Position numbers and translations under genes: made by a program. From NCBI GenBank assembly GCA_030039895.1, contig JASHUR010000201.1, positions 1-6,506 on the forward strand: DNA of 6,506 bases. Reading direction: 5' to 3'. Source of the DNA: Acidobacteriaceae bacterium. GTDB taxonomy: Bacteria; Acidobacteriota; Terriglobia; Terriglobales; Acidobacteriaceae. Shown one piece after another: positions 4,474 through 6,506 of the stretch (position 1 is the first letter of the stretch; every line of letters begins with the position of its first letter). A model generated the notes under the pieces. The model saw only the letters and a program-made list of their open reading frames with translations, had not been told where the DNA came from and did no database searches.

Positions 4474-6285
4474 TCAGCTCACGTTCAGATACGTCGTATA
4501 GCGGTCCTCGCCCAGTCCCGTAAACGGGACCAGACGCAGGGTACCTGAACCCGTCTGCGCATGCCACACAGTCTCTTCGAGCGTCTGGCCTGGGCCGCGC
4601 TGCGCGGCAAGCAGCTGTTGGCGCGTCACCCTCGGAGCTTCTGTATTCAGCGCAAACAGCACCAGCGGCCCGCGCACCAGCGCGACGGTATCAGAGTGCT
4701 GTGGGTCAATCGGCTCAAGGCGCATGGGCAGCGGAAGCGTAAGCTCGATTCGGTCTCCGTCTTTCCATTCGCGCCGCAGGGTTGCAAAGCCCAGCGATAC
4801 CGGCGGAGAAACGCGGTTGCCGTTCACTCGCACCGTCGCGCCCTGGGCCCATGCCGGAATCCGCAGCCGCACCGTAAAGCGTGACGCACGCGACGCGCGC
4901 ACCCCCAGCGCTATGTTCTCGTCGAGCGGATACCTCGTCTTCTGCTCGAGCTGCACGGCAACGCCGTCCGGCGTGGTCCAGCGCAGCGTCGAAGGATGGT
5001 ACAGGTTCACATAAACCGTATCGCCCTCATGGAAGTATCCGAGGATGTGGTAATCGGCCGCGACCTGGGGCAGTGTGCCAGAGCAGCATGGCCAGCGGTC
5101 GCCGAAGTACACGCGTTTCCCCTCGAAGTTGTAGTCGGAGTAATAAAAGGCGTGGCCGTCCGGCTCCAGCCGCTTTGCGCCTAGCACAGTGTTGTAGAAG
5201 ACGCGCTCCATACTGTCGCCGTAGCGCCCATCGCGCGTCACCCGCAGCAGGTAGCGGGTCAGCTTGAAGTGCGCATAGCTGCCGCAGGGTGTCTCAAAGC
5301 TGGAGTGGGTGCTGCTCAGGCTGTTAAACAGCGTGGAGCTGTCCGGCGCGACAAAGCTCTCGTTCGGTCCCCAGCCGCCGGTGGCAAAGCTCTGAACCTC
5401 CGAGATCATCTCGAATGCATTCTTCGCTGCCAGCAGGTGCTTCTGGCTGCCCGTGCAAATGTAGGCTTCCATTGCCGAGCTGAGCGCGTTGCAAAAGCTG
5501 TACGCATGGTGGTTTGCCAGCACATCCTTGTCTTCAGACAACGGATCGAAGTAAGTCTTGTCCAGCAGGTAGCGGCCGGCCAGCTTTTTGTATCGAGCTC
5601 CTGCGCCGCGCTGCCATGCCAGATACAGGTTCTCCGGAAGCGTGTACGGCTCATCCCACCCATAGTCCGGTGTGGTATTGTCGCCAATCGAGGCGCGCCA
5701 CTCCAGTTGCGGCTTGTCGCGGTCGAGCGCATGCGAAGGCAGATACGGCAGAGCTGCGTCCACCGTCTGGTCAAGAATCGGGAAGGCCTGAGAGCTGTGC
5801 GCGAACTGGTGCGCGTCGATCACCCCGCACACGACCTTGTCGAACACGTACGCGGGAAAGCGAAAATTCTTATAGAACCTGCCGGAGATCACAGGTTGAT
5901 AGAGTGCCAGCAACTTATCAACATGCGCCTGTCTGCGCGCATCGCCTGTCGCTGCGTATCCGCGCGAGAGCGCCGAGATCCACTGCCCGAAGGTGTGCCC
6001 CGGACAGAAGCCGTTCACGGCGTACCAGCCGCCAAGGCTCACGCCCGGAGCAGGCAGTCCGGCGCGTAGCCGCCACGGCTTGAGCAGACTGTCTTCATTT
6101 AGGCCCATCAGCACGGATTGGGTGTTTTCAAACTGGTCCAGCGCGCGCCCCGGCGCCAGCGTTACGTCGCCGTAGCCGAACTCTTCAAGGAAGACGGGCC
6201 TGTCAGAAGCATGGAGGTATGGCCGAGAATAAAGAGCCGCCAGCGCCAGGCCGGCGGACTGCAGGAATGTGCGGCGAGTCGCCAT
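4474..6285 (-). CDS. Tat-exported GH127-family glycoside hydrolase (DUF1680, beta-L-arabinofuranosidase-like)
   Basis: A 603-aa exported enzyme. Residues 2-20 form a twin-arginine signal (TRRTFLQSAGLALAAL), with likely cleavage near LHA-SD at residue 26. The rest matches GH127 (formerly DUF1680): an alpha/alpha barrel with PGHTFGQWISALSRGYAATG (95-114), HHAYSFCNALSSAMEAYICT (259-278), GGWGPNESF (303-311), ETPCGSYAHFKLTRYLL (331-347) and WPCCSGTLPQVAADY (398-412), then beta-sandwich domains to the C-terminus. By comparison with the characterised Bifidobacterium enzyme HypBA1, Glu309 would be the acid/base, Cys400 the nucleophile, and Glu331, Cys334, Cys400 and Cys401 the zinc ligands. The Glu-x-x-Cys spacing differs from the Glu-x-Cys I recall. 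Arabinofuranoside substrates are a family inference, and several related specificities exist. The ATG at 6285 is fixed by the signal peptide; an AGGGGG lies 11 nt upstream. It follows msrA by 71 bp. Confidence 0.9.
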   Translation of the reverse strand: MATRRTFLQSAGLALAALYSRPYLHASDRPVFLEEFGYGDVTLAPGRALDQFENTQSVLMGLNEDSLLKPWRLRAGLPAPGVSLGGWYAVNGFCPGHTFGQWISALSRGYAATGDARRQAHVDKLLALYQPVISGRFYKNFRFPAYVFDKVVCGVIDAHQFAHSSQAFPILDQTVDAALPYLPSHALDRDKPQLEWRASIGDNTTPDYGWDEPYTLPENLYLAWQRGAGARYKKLAGRYLLDKTYFDPLSEDKDVLANHHAYSFCNALSSAMEAYICTGSQKHLLAAKNAFEMISEVQSFATGGWGPNESFVAPDSSTLFNSLSSTHSSFETPCGSYAHFKLTRYLLRVTRDGRYGDSMERVFYNTVLGAKRLEPDGHAFYYSDYNFEGKRVYFGDRWPCCSGTLPQVAADYHILGYFHEGDTVYVNLYHPSTLRWTTPDGVAVQLEQKTRYPLDENIALGVRASRASRFTVRLRIPAWAQGATVRVNGNRVSPPVSLGFATLRREWKDGDRIELTLPLPMRLEPIDPQHSDTVALVRGPLVLFALNTEAPRVTRQQLLAAQRGPGQTLEETVWHAQTGSGTLRLVPFTGLGEDRYTTYLNVS

Positions 6286-6356
6286 GAGCAGAATAACCCC
6301 CTACATCTCCATGCTAGACCCTTCATTCGCCTGCCGGAATCTGTGGCTGCCTCTGT

Positions 6357-6506
6357 CTACTCGCCTTTGTATTTCACAAAGAGGTCAGGAAACTCCGCTT
6401 TGAGCGCGGCGATCTTGGGCCGGTCGCAGATGTAGATGTACGGATTGTCGGGATGATTGAGCGCATAGTCCTGGTGGTAGGCCTCAGCCGGGTAAAACGC
6501 CTTGAG
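6357..6506 (-). CDS. msrA: Peptide-methionine (S)-S-oxide reductase MsrA, C-terminal part
   Basis: MsrA repairs proteins by reducing methionine-S-sulfoxide, with thioredoxin as electron source. Only the last 49 codons lie in the window and the start is beyond the right edge. Reading the minus strand gives LKAFYPAEAYHQDYALNHPDNPYI, which is the conserved MsrA segment FYPAE-YHQ-Y followed by the NPY element, then the ordinary C-terminal tail ending at TAG (6357-6359). The catalytic GCFW motif and any other domain lie outside the window, so I cannot say whether this is a single-domain MsrA or a fusion. The GH127 gene follows downstream on the same strand without an obvious terminator. Confidence 0.9.
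   Translation of the reverse strand, partial: LKAFYPAEAYHQDYALNHPDNPYIYICDRPKIAALKAEFPDLFVKYKGE

Noticed and set aside
4515..4530. GTCCCGT-AA-ACGGGAC palindrome near the GH127 C-terminus
   Set aside because: It lies within coding sequence (LVPFTGLG), has no T-run on either strand, and is short enough to arise by chance.
4455..4553. Repeated CGGGTTCA octamers (4455, 4469, and inverted at 4546)
   Set aside because: Three 8-mers in GC-rich DNA with irregular spacing; no sign of an attachment site, repeat family or CRISPR.
5269..6069. Long plus-strand open frame (266 codons) opposite the GH127 gene
   Set aside because: It is fully antisense to a clear enzyme gene with intact motifs; the product is Arg/Ala/Val-rich with no recognisable domain, as expected from GC-rich codon shadow.

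Overview
The window looks like ordinary chromosomal DNA of a GC-rich Gram-negative soil bacterium. An Acidobacteriota member (Terriglobia/Acidobacteriaceae type) is my best guess. The support is indirect: a Kdo hydroxylase implies a Kdo-containing lipopolysaccharide outer membrane, there is a Tat-exported GH127-type sugar hydrolase, and the ThrS and GH127 sequences resemble what I remember from that group. I saw no insertion sequence, phage gene, CRISPR array, tRNA or rRNA.

Layout. Left block, all on the minus strand and read from right to left: a 97-aa two-helix membrane protein (2282-2575), a Kdo hydroxylase family enzyme (1353-2276), a MarR-family regulator (805-1266), a DUF1398 protein (349-774), and the first 85 codons of thrS running off the left edge (1-257). 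The membrane protein and the Kdo hydroxylase lie 5 nt apart and look translationally coupled. The marR-DUF1398 pair has its own promoter, which contains a near-perfect 26-bp inverted repeat, so it looks like a self-repressed two-gene operon.

Middle block, plus strand: an unrecognised 245-aa protein (2631-3368), ruvA (3424-4014) and a small DUF202 membrane protein (4063-4443). None has a convincing Shine-Dalgarno sequence. The first and third have a -10-like hexamer ending only 6 to 8 nt before the ATG, which suggests leaderless mRNAs.

Right block, minus strand: the last 49 codons of msrA (6357-6506, cut by the window edge), then a Tat-exported GH127-family (DUF1680) glycoside hydrolase (4474-6285), which converges on the DUF202 gene across a 30-bp gap.

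The genes serve largely unrelated jobs: translation (ThrS), Holliday junction processing (RuvA), LPS modification (Kdo hydroxylase), plant or microbial glycan breakdown (GH127), protein repair (MsrA) and a small regulated module of unknown purpose (MarR-DUF1398). I found no clear new multi-gene system. The items most worth following up are the MarR operator module, the small membrane protein coupled to the Kdo hydroxylase, the leaderless-type starts, the unknown protein before ruvA and the altered metal motif of the GH127 enzyme.
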